From positions 6,438 to 70,437 of the forward strand of contig CAKUQM010000004.1 of NCBI GenBank assembly GCA_934675465.1: a stretch of DNA of 64,000 bases. The letters are read 5' to 3'. Source of the stretch: an uncultured Erysipelotrichaceae bacterium. Lineage in GTDB: Bacteria; Bacillota_I; Bacilli_A; Erysipelotrichales; Erysipelotrichaceae. Shown here piece after piece: positions 58,024 to 64,000 of this stretch. Positions within the stretch are counted from its first letter, which is position 1. Each line of letters begins with the position of its first letter. The notes under the pieces were generated by a model that saw only the letters and a program-made list of their open reading frames with translations, had not been told where the DNA came from and made no database searches. Position numbers and translations under genes: made by a program.

Positions 58024-58563
58024 ATGAAAGATACAAAAAGAATTACTTCAATTTCAATGTTTGTAGGACTTGTTGTTGTCTTACAAATTATTGCGACTTT
58101 TATTAACTTTGGTGGTTTCCCAATCACTTTAACTTTAGTACCAATCATTGTTGGTGGTGCTATCTATGGTCCTAAGGTTGGTGCAATTTTAGGTACAGCC
58201 TTTGGTGTTGTTGTTGCGTTGATGGTTATTACTGGTGCTGATCCAAGTGGTGCTGCAATGTTAGCAGCTAAGCCATTAACTACTGTTACTGCATGTATTT
58301 TAAAGGGTACTTTAGCTGGTTTCTTTTCTGCTTTAGTATATGAAAAGATGTCTAGCAAGAATAGTTTAGCTGCAATTCTTTTAGCAAGTGCTGTTGCACC
58401 TATTGTCAATACTGGTACACTAGCATTCACTATCATCGCATTCTTCGATGGTGCGTTTGTTACATTGATCGCATTGTTTGTAACAGTAAACTTTATGATT
58501 GAGTTACTAATTGATGTCTTATTAGCACCAGGACTATTAAGAATCATTGATAGACAAAAATAA
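58024..58563 (+). CDS. ECF transporter S component (substrate-binding membrane subunit)
   Basis: 179 residues with five or six helices. Start at 58024, where GGAGGGG lies 5 nt upstream; a longer frame from 57940 would begin inside gyrA. FGGFPITLTLVPIIVGGAIY and GPKVGAILGTAFGVV are typical of S components, with the Ala-rich first helix that contacts the T subunit. These bind a vitamin or other micronutrient and use shared EcfA/T modules encoded elsewhere. The substrate is not evident. No riboswitch is seen upstream. Confidence 0.8.
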   Translation: MKDTKRITSISMFVGLVVVLQIIATFINFGGFPITLTLVPIIVGGAIYGPKVGAILGTAFGVVVALMVITGADPSGAAMLAAKPLTTVTACILKGTLAGFFSALVYEKMSSKNSLAAILLASAVAPIVNTGTLAFTIIAFFDGAFVTLIALFVTVNFMIELLIDVLLAPGLLRIIDRQK

Positions 58564-58596
58564 TTTGTGTTATTATTAGATTAGCGTTAATTAAGG

Positions 58597-58780
58597 AATA
58601 TAGTAGAAATACTTATTTATAAGAGAGGTATCGCTGGTGAAAGGTACTAATAAGCTTCTATGAATCTACCTTAAAGCTGATCTAACCAATCACGTTGCTC
58701 GCGTTAAGAGTTTAAGTTAAAAAGTAAGGTGGTACCGTGCATCCGCACCCTTGTGCTACCTTTTTTATTTTTTTAGGAGG
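58597..58780 (+). promoter_or_regulatory. T-box riboswitch controlling serS
   Basis: The 221-nt gap before serS has the T-box layout: a long Stem I region starting AAGAGAGGTATCGCTGGTG, then the conserved T-box core AAGGTGGTACCGTGC at about 58724-58738, and a terminator hairpin ending GTGCTACC followed by TTTTTTATTTTTTT. Uncharged tRNA-Ser pairing with TGGTACC would favour the antiterminator and allow serS transcription. The specifier is probably a serine codon (TCT in the Stem I bulge GAATCTACC), but I did not fold it. Confidence 0.88.
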
Positions 58781-58784
58781 CATT

Positions 58785-60071
58785 ATGATTGATATTAAAC
58801 TTATCCGTGAAAATCCAGAACTAGTAAAAGAAAATATTAAGAAAAAGTTCCAGGATCAAAAATTAGAACTAGTTGATGAAGTTAAGAAACTAGATGAAGA
58901 CTATCGTGCTTTAAGAGTAAGAGCTGATGAATTAAGAGGAAGAAGAAATACTATCTCTAAGGAAATTGGTCAACTTATGAAGCAAGGTTTAAAAGAAAAG
59001 GCTGAGGAAGTTAAGGCCGAGGTAGCTAAAATTGCCAAGGAAATTGAAGAATCTGAAGTTAAGGAAATCGAATTAGAAGCAGCTATCAAAAAGATTATGA
59101 TGGTTATTCCTAATATCGTAGATCCATCAGTTCCAGTAGGTAAGGATGATTCTGAAAATGTTGAAATTGAACAATTTGGCACAAAGAGAGAATTTGATTT
59201 TGAAATCCCATATCACGTGGATATTATGGAAAAACTAGATGGTATCGATTTGGATTCAGCTAGAAAAACAAGTGGTAATGGTTTCTATTATTTAAAGGGT
59301 GATATTGCTAGATTACATTCTTCAATTTTATCTTATGCTAGAGACTTCATGATTAATAGAGGTTATACATATTACATTCCACCTTTCATGATTAGAAGTG
59401 ATGTGGTTACTGGTGTTATGTCTTTCTCTGAAATGGAAAACATGATGTATAAGATTGAGGGCGAAGATTTATATCTAATCGGTACAAGTGAACACTCAAT
59501 GATTGGTAAGTTCATTGATACCATTATTGATGAAAATGAACTTCCTCAAAAGCTTACTTCTTATTCTCCATGTTTTAGAAAAGAAGTAGGTGCTCATGGT
59601 ATTGAAGAAAGAGGCGTTTACCGTATTCACCAATTCGAGAAACAAGAAATGATCATTGTATGTAAGCCTGAAGATTCTATGAACTACTACAATGAAATGT
59701 GGAAGAACTCAGTAGATTTCTTCTTAAGTATGGATATCCCAGTAAGAACCCTTGAATGTTGCACTGGTGACTTAGCTGACTTAAAGGTTAAGTCTTGTGA
59801 TGTTGAAGCATGGTCTCCACGTCAAAAGAAATATTTCGAGGTTGGTTCTTGTTCAAATCTAGGTGATGCTCAAGCTCGTAGATTGAAGATTAGAATCAAG
59901 GGTGAGAAGGGTAACTACTTCGCTCATACATTGAATAATACAGTTGTTGCTCCTCCTAGAATGTTAATCGCATTCTTAGAGAATAACTTAAATGCTGATG
60001 GTTCTATTAACATCCCTAAGGCTTTACAACCTTATATGGGTGGTATGGAAAAGATTAGTCCTAAGAAATAG
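58785..60071 (+). CDS. serS: Seryl-tRNA synthetase
   Basis: 428 residues from the ATG at 58785 (AGGAGG 6 nt upstream). The N-terminal tRNA-binding coiled coil covers about 28-110. Class II core: FRKEVGAHGIEERGVYRIHQ (motif 2) and NNTVVAPPRMLIAFLEN (motif 3). The substrate loop reads LIGTSEHSM, as in archaeal/eukaryal enzymes, where most bacteria have PTAE. LADLKVKSCDVEAW and EVGSCSNLGDAQARRL also look archaeal-like. It charges tRNA-Ser and is controlled by the T-box in front. Confidence 0.93.
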   Translation: MIDIKLIRENPELVKENIKKKFQDQKLELVDEVKKLDEDYRALRVRADELRGRRNTISKEIGQLMKQGLKEKAEEVKAEVAKIAKEIEESEVKEIELEAAIKKIMMVIPNIVDPSVPVGKDDSENVEIEQFGTKREFDFEIPYHVDIMEKLDGIDLDSARKTSGNGFYYLKGDIARLHSSILSYARDFMINRGYTYYIPPFMIRSDVVTGVMSFSEMENMMYKIEGEDLYLIGTSEHSMIGKFIDTIIDENELPQKLTSYSPCFRKEVGAHGIEERGVYRIHQFEKQEMIIVCKPEDSMNYYNEMWKNSVDFFLSMDIPVRTLECCTGDLADLKVKSCDVEAWSPRQKKYFEVGSCSNLGDAQARRLKIRIKGEKGNYFAHTLNNTVVAPPRMLIAFLENNLNADGSINIPKALQPYMGGMEKISPKK

Positions 60072-60078
60072 TTGATGA

Positions 60079-60106
60079 GAATGTTCCACGTGGAACATTC
60101 TTTTTT
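60079..60106 (+). terminator. serS terminator made of a parS-type palindrome
   Basis: A perfect 22-bp palindrome (60079-60100) with TGTTCCACGTGGAACA at its centre (60082-60097), followed by TTTTTT. As RNA it is an 11-bp stem with almost no loop and a U tail. As DNA it is a perfect parS-like site for ParB/Spo0J. It starts 7 nt after the serS stop. Confidence 0.8.
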
Positions 60107-60134
60107 CTAATATCAAGTTAAATAATATTTACTA

Positions 60135-60140
60135 TATAAT
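60135..60140 (+). promoter_or_regulatory. -10 box of the HAD hydrolase gene
   Basis: TATAAT 33 nt before the ATG at 60174. The expected transcript start, about 60147, falls inside the second parS-like site. Confidence 0.6.
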
Positions 60141-60145
60141 TTAGA

Positions 60146-60161
60146 TGTTCCACGTGGAACA
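60146..60161. promoter_or_regulatory. Second parS-like site
   Basis: TGTTCCACGTGGAACA, identical to the core at 60082-60097 and 64 bp from it (centre to centre, about six helical turns). It lies within 11 kb of oriC, where parS sites cluster. It covers the start site of the HAD gene, so bound ParB may also affect its expression. Confidence 0.85.
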
Positions 60162-60173
60162 TAGGAGAAACTC

Positions 60174-60839
60174 ATGAAAACAGTAATATTTGATTTTAAT
60201 GGCACTCTATATTTTGACCAAGATTTAAATATTGAAGCTTGGAAAGTAATATATGAAGAAATTATTGGTCATAGCAATGATTTTATTGAACAAATAGAAA
60301 AAATCCTTGCGACTAAGGATGATACTAATATAAATAGATTCTTTAATATGGTAGGTAAGCAAGTTGATCAAGCTACATTAGATAAGTATGCACATAAAAA
60401 AGAAGAGTTGTATCAAACTCTAGCTAAACAAAAGAATAGAAATGAATTAGCGCCTGGTGCCAAGGAACTATTAGATTATTTAAAAGATAATAACTATGAT
60501 ATTTATTTGGCCACTGCATCAATTAAATATAATGTAGACTTCTATTTAGATTATTGTGGTATGTCTAAATGGATTTCATTAGACCATGTTGCCTATGATG
60601 ATGGCGTTAATACTAATAAAAAGGATATTTATTTGGATGCAATAAGAAAATCTAAGTCAAATCCGAAAGATATCATCGCTTTTGATGATTCATATGGAAG
60701 TTGTCAAAGCGCCATTGATGCAGGTATTGAAAATCTTATTAGAATCAATCATTATAACTATAGACATCTAGATAGCCCTGTTATTAAGCAAGAGATTTAT
60801 GATTTCACTGATTTTGACTATCAAATTATTAAAAAATAA
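60174..60839 (+). CDS. HAD family hydrolase with Asn in motif I
   Basis: 221 residues. Motif I is IFDFNGTLYF: nucleophile D7 is kept but the usual second Asp is N9. Motif II TASIKYN, the conserved K in NKKDIYLDAI and motif IV AFDDSYGSC are present. A helical cap follows motif I, as in subclass IA. Loss of the acid-base Asp in phosphatases usually slows or changes the reaction; some families carry this form naturally. AGGAG precedes the ATG. Function unknown. Confidence 0.8.
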   Translation: MKTVIFDFNGTLYFDQDLNIEAWKVIYEEIIGHSNDFIEQIEKILATKDDTNINRFFNMVGKQVDQATLDKYAHKKEELYQTLAKQKNRNELAPGAKELLDYLKDNNYDIYLATASIKYNVDFYLDYCGMSKWISLDHVAYDDGVNTNKKDIYLDAIRKSKSNPKDIIAFDDSYGSCQSAIDAGIENLIRINHYNYRHLDSPVIKQEIYDFTDFDYQIIKK

Positions 60840-60841
60840 TA

Positions 60842-60847
60842 TATAAT
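60842..60847 (+). promoter_or_regulatory. -10 box of ffs
   Basis: TATAAT, 6-7 nt before the first stem base of the SRP RNA, overlapping the end of the HAD gene by a few bases of spacing only. Confidence 0.6.
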
Positions 60848-60853
60848 CTTATT

Positions 60854-60926
60854 TGCGCAACAGTTATGCACTAACTTGGTCAGGACAGGAATGTAGCAGC
60901 CATACGTACCTCTATCTGTGTGCGCT
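60854..60926 (+). ncRNA. ffs: Small bacterial signal recognition particle RNA (4.5S type)
   Basis: The conserved apical domain GGTCAGGACAGGAATGTAGC (60878-60897) has a GGAA tetraloop in an ACA/TGT stem and the AGCAGCC side of the asymmetric loop. The ends pair (GCGCA..ACAG with CTGT..TGCGC, one bulge) and a T run follows. There is no Alu domain, so it is the short form of about 75 nt. It binds Ffh to target membrane proteins. Confidence 0.93.
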
Positions 60927-60943
60927 TTTTATTTATTAGAATT

Positions 60944-61390
60944 ATGTACGATCAAAAATTTATGGATTTAGCGATTAAAGAAGCAATTAAAGCCGCATCG
61001 GAAGATGAGGTTCCTGTTGGTTGTGTAATTGTAAAAGATGATAAGGTCTTAGCGAAAGCTCATAACAAGAAGGTAGCTAAAAAGGATGCAACGGCTCATA
61101 GTGAGATAGAATGTATCAAGAAAGCATCTAAAAAACTAGATAATTGGCATTTAGATGATTGTGAGATGTATGTAACACTTGAACCTTGTCTAATGTGTGG
61201 TGGTGCAATTGTTAATTCTAGAATCAAAAAAATATATTATGCTGCTAAAGATCCAAAGGGTGGTAGTTTAGGTAGTAATATCGATATAAAACAAATTAGA
61301 AACATAAATCATTATCCAGATAGTGAGTTTGTAGAAGATAAAGAATATATAGCCTTATTAAAGAACTTTTTTAAGGCAAAGAGATCCTAG
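60944..61390 (+). CDS. tadA: tRNA adenosine deaminase TadA
   Basis: 148 residues from the ATG at 60944. A longer frame beginning with GTG at 60920 would start inside the SRP RNA and is rejected. Zinc site: HSE at 52-54 and PCLMC at 81-85, with the proton-shuttle Glu54. ARG-tRNA A34-to-I34 editing is the known job. The gap to ffs is about 18 nt and has no ribosome site, so it is either read through from ffs or leaderless. Confidence 0.93.
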   Translation: MYDQKFMDLAIKEAIKAASEDEVPVGCVIVKDDKVLAKAHNKKVAKKDATAHSEIECIKKASKKLDNWHLDDCEMYVTLEPCLMCGGAIVNSRIKKIYYAAKDPKGGSLGSNIDIKQIRNINHYPDSEFVEDKEYIALLKNFFKAKRS

Positions 61391-61409
61391 CTATAATAGG
61401 ATTTTTTTT
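61384..61409 (+). terminator. tadA terminator overlapping its stop codon
   Basis: Stem ATCCTA / TAGGAT, 7-nt loop, then seven T. The TAG stop lies across the stem end. Confidence 0.7.
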
Positions 61410-61488
61410 AATGTAAATTTTTATGAAACAAATAGAAGAAAAAGATAGTCATTATCTTCCTAAAACCCTTTAAATAGGGCTATTTTGG

Positions 61489-61494
61489 TATAAT
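61489..61494 (+). promoter_or_regulatory. Extended -10 promoter of the second AlbA_2 gene, near-leaderless
   Basis: TGGTATAAT (extended -10) ends 9 nt before the ATG at 61504. No ribosome site. Confidence 0.7.
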
Positions 61495-61503
61495 AATGGT
61501 ACT

Positions 61504-63090
61504 ATGATAGATAAGAAATTAATTAAACAAACAGCGAATAATATGCTGGAAAAAGGTAGTATAGAAGGTAGTACAATCGAATATAAAAAGAGCTTCGATA
61601 TAGTCCAATATCAAACGATTTTAAAAACAGTTTGTGCGTTTTCGAATAATTTTGATAAAAACGATTATGGTCTTATTTTTATTGGAGTTGAAGAAGAAAA
61701 TAACAAGGAAACCGGCGACAAAGCTATTCCAATTAAACCAATCGCTGGAATTCCTGAAGCTAAAATCGAGACAACGATTAATCAGTTAAAAGAATTAGTT
61801 AATGATGGACATCTAACTATCAAACCGAAAATTGATTATTTAGATTGCATATATGGAGATAAGCACTATATTTTAGTCGTTGTATATGAAGGTGATGATT
61901 ATTGTGAGATAACTGATAGAGGAATTAAGTATATTAAGCGAAAATTAGAAGAAAATAAGAGAAAAGATGAGGTAAAAATAGAGGCAACTGCTTATATCAG
62001 ATCCGAAAGAGATTCTATAAAGGCTACGCACATTCAAATCGATGCACTTAAAAGAAAATTCTCAGGATATAGTTTTTTATCAGATGTGAATGATACAGCT
62101 ACTGAGGATGATTTAAATCTTGCGATAATGCAAGAATATTGTATTAAAACAGGTAAGAATCCATCTTTTCAGAAATTAGATAGAATCGAGCTTGCAGAAA
62201 GACTTAACGCATTGAGCCCTCATCTAAAAGATGGTAAAAGAAGGGCAACGAATTATGGGGTTCTAATGTTTTCATTAAATCCTGAGAAGTATATTAGGAA
62301 TGCATATACTCACATCTTAATAGAAACATTTAATGGAGTAGAGAAAGTAAGGAAACCATATGATTTTTATGGCCCTGTTTGGGTACAAATCCAAAAAGTA
62401 TGGGATATTTTTGATACTTTTGTCATTCAAGAAAGTTTTACTAAGCCTGGATGGCTTAATAAAAAGCTAAAGAACTATCCTCAAAAAGCTCTTCGTGAAG
62501 CAGCTTCTAATGCGATTTTTCATAAGCGCTATGATTTATATCGTCCAGTAGAGATTTATGTTACACCGAAAGATGTCTGTTTTACTAACTATAATAGACC
62601 TCTTTTACCAACTACTATAAAAGATCTAAATGAAAAGCCAAGAGTTCGTGCTAAGGATTATATTAATAATGAATTAAAGGAACCGTTATTCTTATTAGGT
62701 TTTATAGAAAAAGAAGGCACTGGTTTAGAAGATATTAAGAACACTTTATTAGAGAATGGTAATCCAGTCATTGAATATGATTCTGATGGTGATGAGAGAA
62801 ATTTTACTTCAGCTACTATTTGGGCAAATAAGGAGTTTGTGGAACAAATGAATGGCACAATTCAAACTTCAACAAATATAGAGGTATCATATGACCCTAA
62901 GAAGTTACCAAAAATTCAAAAGATGGTATATGAAACAATAGCTAATAATTCTGGAATAAGAATTCCAAGAATTAGCGACCTGAGTGGACTAAAACAAACA
63001 TCAATTGATAATGCACTAAGAGAACTTAAGAAAAAGAATTTAATTAAATATGCAGGAACTAGTAGGGATGGTGGTTATTATATTATCTAA
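61504..63090 (+). CDS. AlbA_2 domain / GHKL-like ATPase putative transcriptional regulator, copy 2
   Basis: 528 residues. AlbA_2 domain at about 15-155 (EGSTIEYKKSFDIVQYQTIL, DYGLIFIGVEEE). Middle region with RATNYGVLMFSLNPEKYI, then the GHKL-like QKALREAASNAIFHKRYDLY near 340 and KEGTGLEDIKNTL. After a short linker the C-terminus is a winged helix (IQKMVYETIANNSGIRIPRI, SIDNALRELKKKNLIKY). Only about a quarter similar to copy 1. It has no palindrome array in front; instead a 430-bp repeat region lies behind it. Confidence 0.8.
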   Translation: MIDKKLIKQTANNMLEKGSIEGSTIEYKKSFDIVQYQTILKTVCAFSNNFDKNDYGLIFIGVEEENNKETGDKAIPIKPIAGIPEAKIETTINQLKELVNDGHLTIKPKIDYLDCIYGDKHYILVVVYEGDDYCEITDRGIKYIKRKLEENKRKDEVKIEATAYIRSERDSIKATHIQIDALKRKFSGYSFLSDVNDTATEDDLNLAIMQEYCIKTGKNPSFQKLDRIELAERLNALSPHLKDGKRRATNYGVLMFSLNPEKYIRNAYTHILIETFNGVEKVRKPYDFYGPVWVQIQKVWDIFDTFVIQESFTKPGWLNKKLKNYPQKALREAASNAIFHKRYDLYRPVEIYVTPKDVCFTNYNRPLLPTTIKDLNEKPRVRAKDYINNELKEPLFLLGFIEKEGTGLEDIKNTLLENGNPVIEYDSDGDERNFTSATIWANKEFVEQMNGTIQTSTNIEVSYDPKKLPKIQKMVYETIANNSGIRIPRISDLSGLKQTSIDNALRELKKKNLIKYAGTSRDGGYYII

Positions 63091-63131
63091 TATTAACTTT
63101 TCCCATTATAAATATATAGAATCAATGATTG

Positions 63132-63161
63132 AGGCACAAAATAGACAGAATGTGCCTTTTT
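63132..63161 (+). terminator. Terminator after the second AlbA_2 gene
   Basis: 7-bp stem AGGCACA / TGTGCCT, 12-nt loop, TTTTTAT tail. Confidence 0.7.
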
Positions 63162-63304
63162 ATAACTATTTAATATATAAACAATGAGATAAACAGTCGA
63201 TAAGACTACTCGTTGAAATACTCATGATTTAAAAACACCCTATATAAGTAGCTATGGTTAAGATTTTTTTAGTATAAACATATTTAAAAAGAACTAATTA
63301 ATAT

Positions 63305-63732
63305 GGAGCCAAAAAGGAGCTAAAAAGGAGCTAAAAAAGGAGCTAAAAGAGGAATAAATATACAAAGAAGAAACCACGGACTAAACCACGGACTAAACTT
63401 CAAAAACCATGAAATGTGATATTTAATGCACAAATTATATAAAAAAGTACTCTTTTTATAACTATTTTACATAAAAGCATAACAAATAAGTAAATAAACA
63501 CATATAAAACCACGGACTAAACCACGGACTAAACCACGGACTAAACCACGGATAAGAAACTAAAAATTTATATAAAATTCATTTAAAAAGGGAACTTAGT
63601 TACAGGGAGCCAAAAAGGAGCCAAAAAGGAGCCAAAAAAAGAGCTAAAAAGGAGCCGATTCAAGGAACAGCTAAACCACCCAATAAACCACCGAATAAAT
63701 AACAAAACCACAGATTAAACCACGGACTAAAA
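63305..63732 (+). repeat. Two alternating short tandem repeat families between AlbA_2 gene and dnaX
   Basis: This 752-nt gap has no intact gene. Family A, unit GGAGCCAAAAA or GGAGCTAAAAA (11-12 bp), occurs at 63305-63352 (4 units) and 63605-63656 (about 5 units). Family B, unit AAACCACGGACT (12 bp), occurs at 63371-63398 (2 units), 63507-63552 (4 units) and, degenerate, 63671-63732. Parts read as KGAKKGAK and NHGLNHGLN, but stops break every frame. Spacers between units are 0 nt, so it is not CRISPR. Confidence 0.85.
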
Positions 63733-63827
63733 TACCGATAAGACTAATGGTAAATTTTTTAAAATTACTTAGATATTAATAATTTTGTATTAATATAATA
63801 CTCAAAATATAAAGCCTTTAAAAATTG

Positions 63828-63833
63828 TATAAT
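63828..63833 (+). promoter_or_regulatory. -10 box of dnaX, near-leaderless
   Basis: TATAAT ends 9 nt before the dnaX ATG. No ribosome binding site. Confidence 0.65.
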
Positions 63834-63842
63834 AGTACCAGT

Positions 63843-64000
63843 ATGAGTTATCAAGTATTATATAGAACATATAGACCATCAAGATTTGATGAGGTAGTAG
63901 GACAGGAGTATATTGTAAAGATTCTTAAGAACACAATTAAGAATAAGAGAATTGCTCATGCATATTTATTTGCAGGTCCAAGAGGAACTGGTAAAACAAC
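63843..64000 (+). CDS. dnaX: DNA polymerase III gamma/tau subunit, N-terminus (cut by window)
   Basis: 52 codons are visible: [20 protein letters not shown], then [20 protein letters not shown], the clamp-loader AAA+ N-terminus with Walker A GPRGTGKT. The protein runs past the window edge. In Firmicutes dnaX commonly follows tadA and ffs, so the context agrees. Downstream ybaB/recR are expected outside. Confidence 0.96.
   Translation, partial: MSYQVLYRTYRPSRFDEVVGQEYIVKILKNTIKNKRIAHAYLFAGPRGTGKT

Noticed and set aside
58737..58784. 16-codon upstream extension of serS
   Set aside because: It lies inside the T-box terminator; AGGAGG marks 58785.
60920..60943. GTG start for tadA
   Set aside because: It is part of the SRP RNA 3' stem.
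63305..63732. CRISPR array
   Set aside because: Units are 11-12 bp and adjoin without spacers; no cas genes.

Overview
This is a 64-kb AT-rich window from a Firmicute-type bacterium with the standard genetic code. It spans the chromosomal origin of replication. The order dnaA-dnaN-yaaA-recF-gyrB-gyrA, two clusters of DnaA boxes, a serS T-box, a small bacterial SRP RNA and the style of the polysaccharide genes all suggest a gut-type low-GC Bacilli/Erysipelotrichia relative. The exact taxon cannot be fixed from the sequence alone. Genes left of about 49.1 kb lie mostly on the minus strand and genes right of 49.5 kb on the plus strand, so most are co-oriented with replication leaving the origin.

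Region 1 (1-27.2 kb, minus strand) is one long, nearly gapless run of surface-glycan genes. Three DPM1-type GT2 enzymes and a DUF2304 partner probably make polyprenyl-phosphate sugars. About nine large GT-C-like membrane proteins could use them outside the membrane. The rest are two Wzy-like proteins, a Wzx flippase, a further GT2, a GT8, a WecE-type sugar transaminase and, at the left edge, a sugar-nucleotide dehydrogenase carrying an N-terminal XRE DNA-binding domain. The locus has grown by duplication: four paralogous pairs are visible, and one tandem pair shares a 1,186-bp block that looks identical. A decayed MBOAT acyltransferase fragment also lies inside it.

Region 2 (27.2-33.5 kb) is a second small glycan module: a GT2, a second flippase and a very large fusion protein (Wzy-like polymerase, YfhO-like GT-C and a ChW-repeat insert). 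Region 3 (33.6-48.6 kb) is mixed accessory sequence: a frameshifted HIRAN gene, a 1,120-residue ABC transporter, an AlbA_2-type regulator behind an operator array, an ABC transporter operon with a lipoprotein and divergent promoters with overlapping -35 boxes, a PAS-only protein, an AAA/DUF4143 ATPase preceded by 33-bp repeats, and a broken small gene with 21-bp repeats. A four-gene set (NUDIX, MazG-like, beta-helix transferase, HAD) then runs away from the origin.

Region 4 (49.1-64 kb) is oriC plus the replication genes, an ECF transporter S component, a T-box-controlled serS with archaeal-like motifs, two perfect parS-type palindromes (one doubling as the serS terminator), a HAD hydrolase, ffs, tadA, a second AlbA_2 regulator, an unexplained tandem-repeat region and the start of dnaX.

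Two genome-wide themes stand out. Several genes have a TATAAT box only 6-9 nt before the ATG and no ribosome binding site, so their mRNAs are probably leaderless. Several intergenic regions carry dense short-repeat arrays next to AlbA_2 or AAA/DUF4143 regulators.
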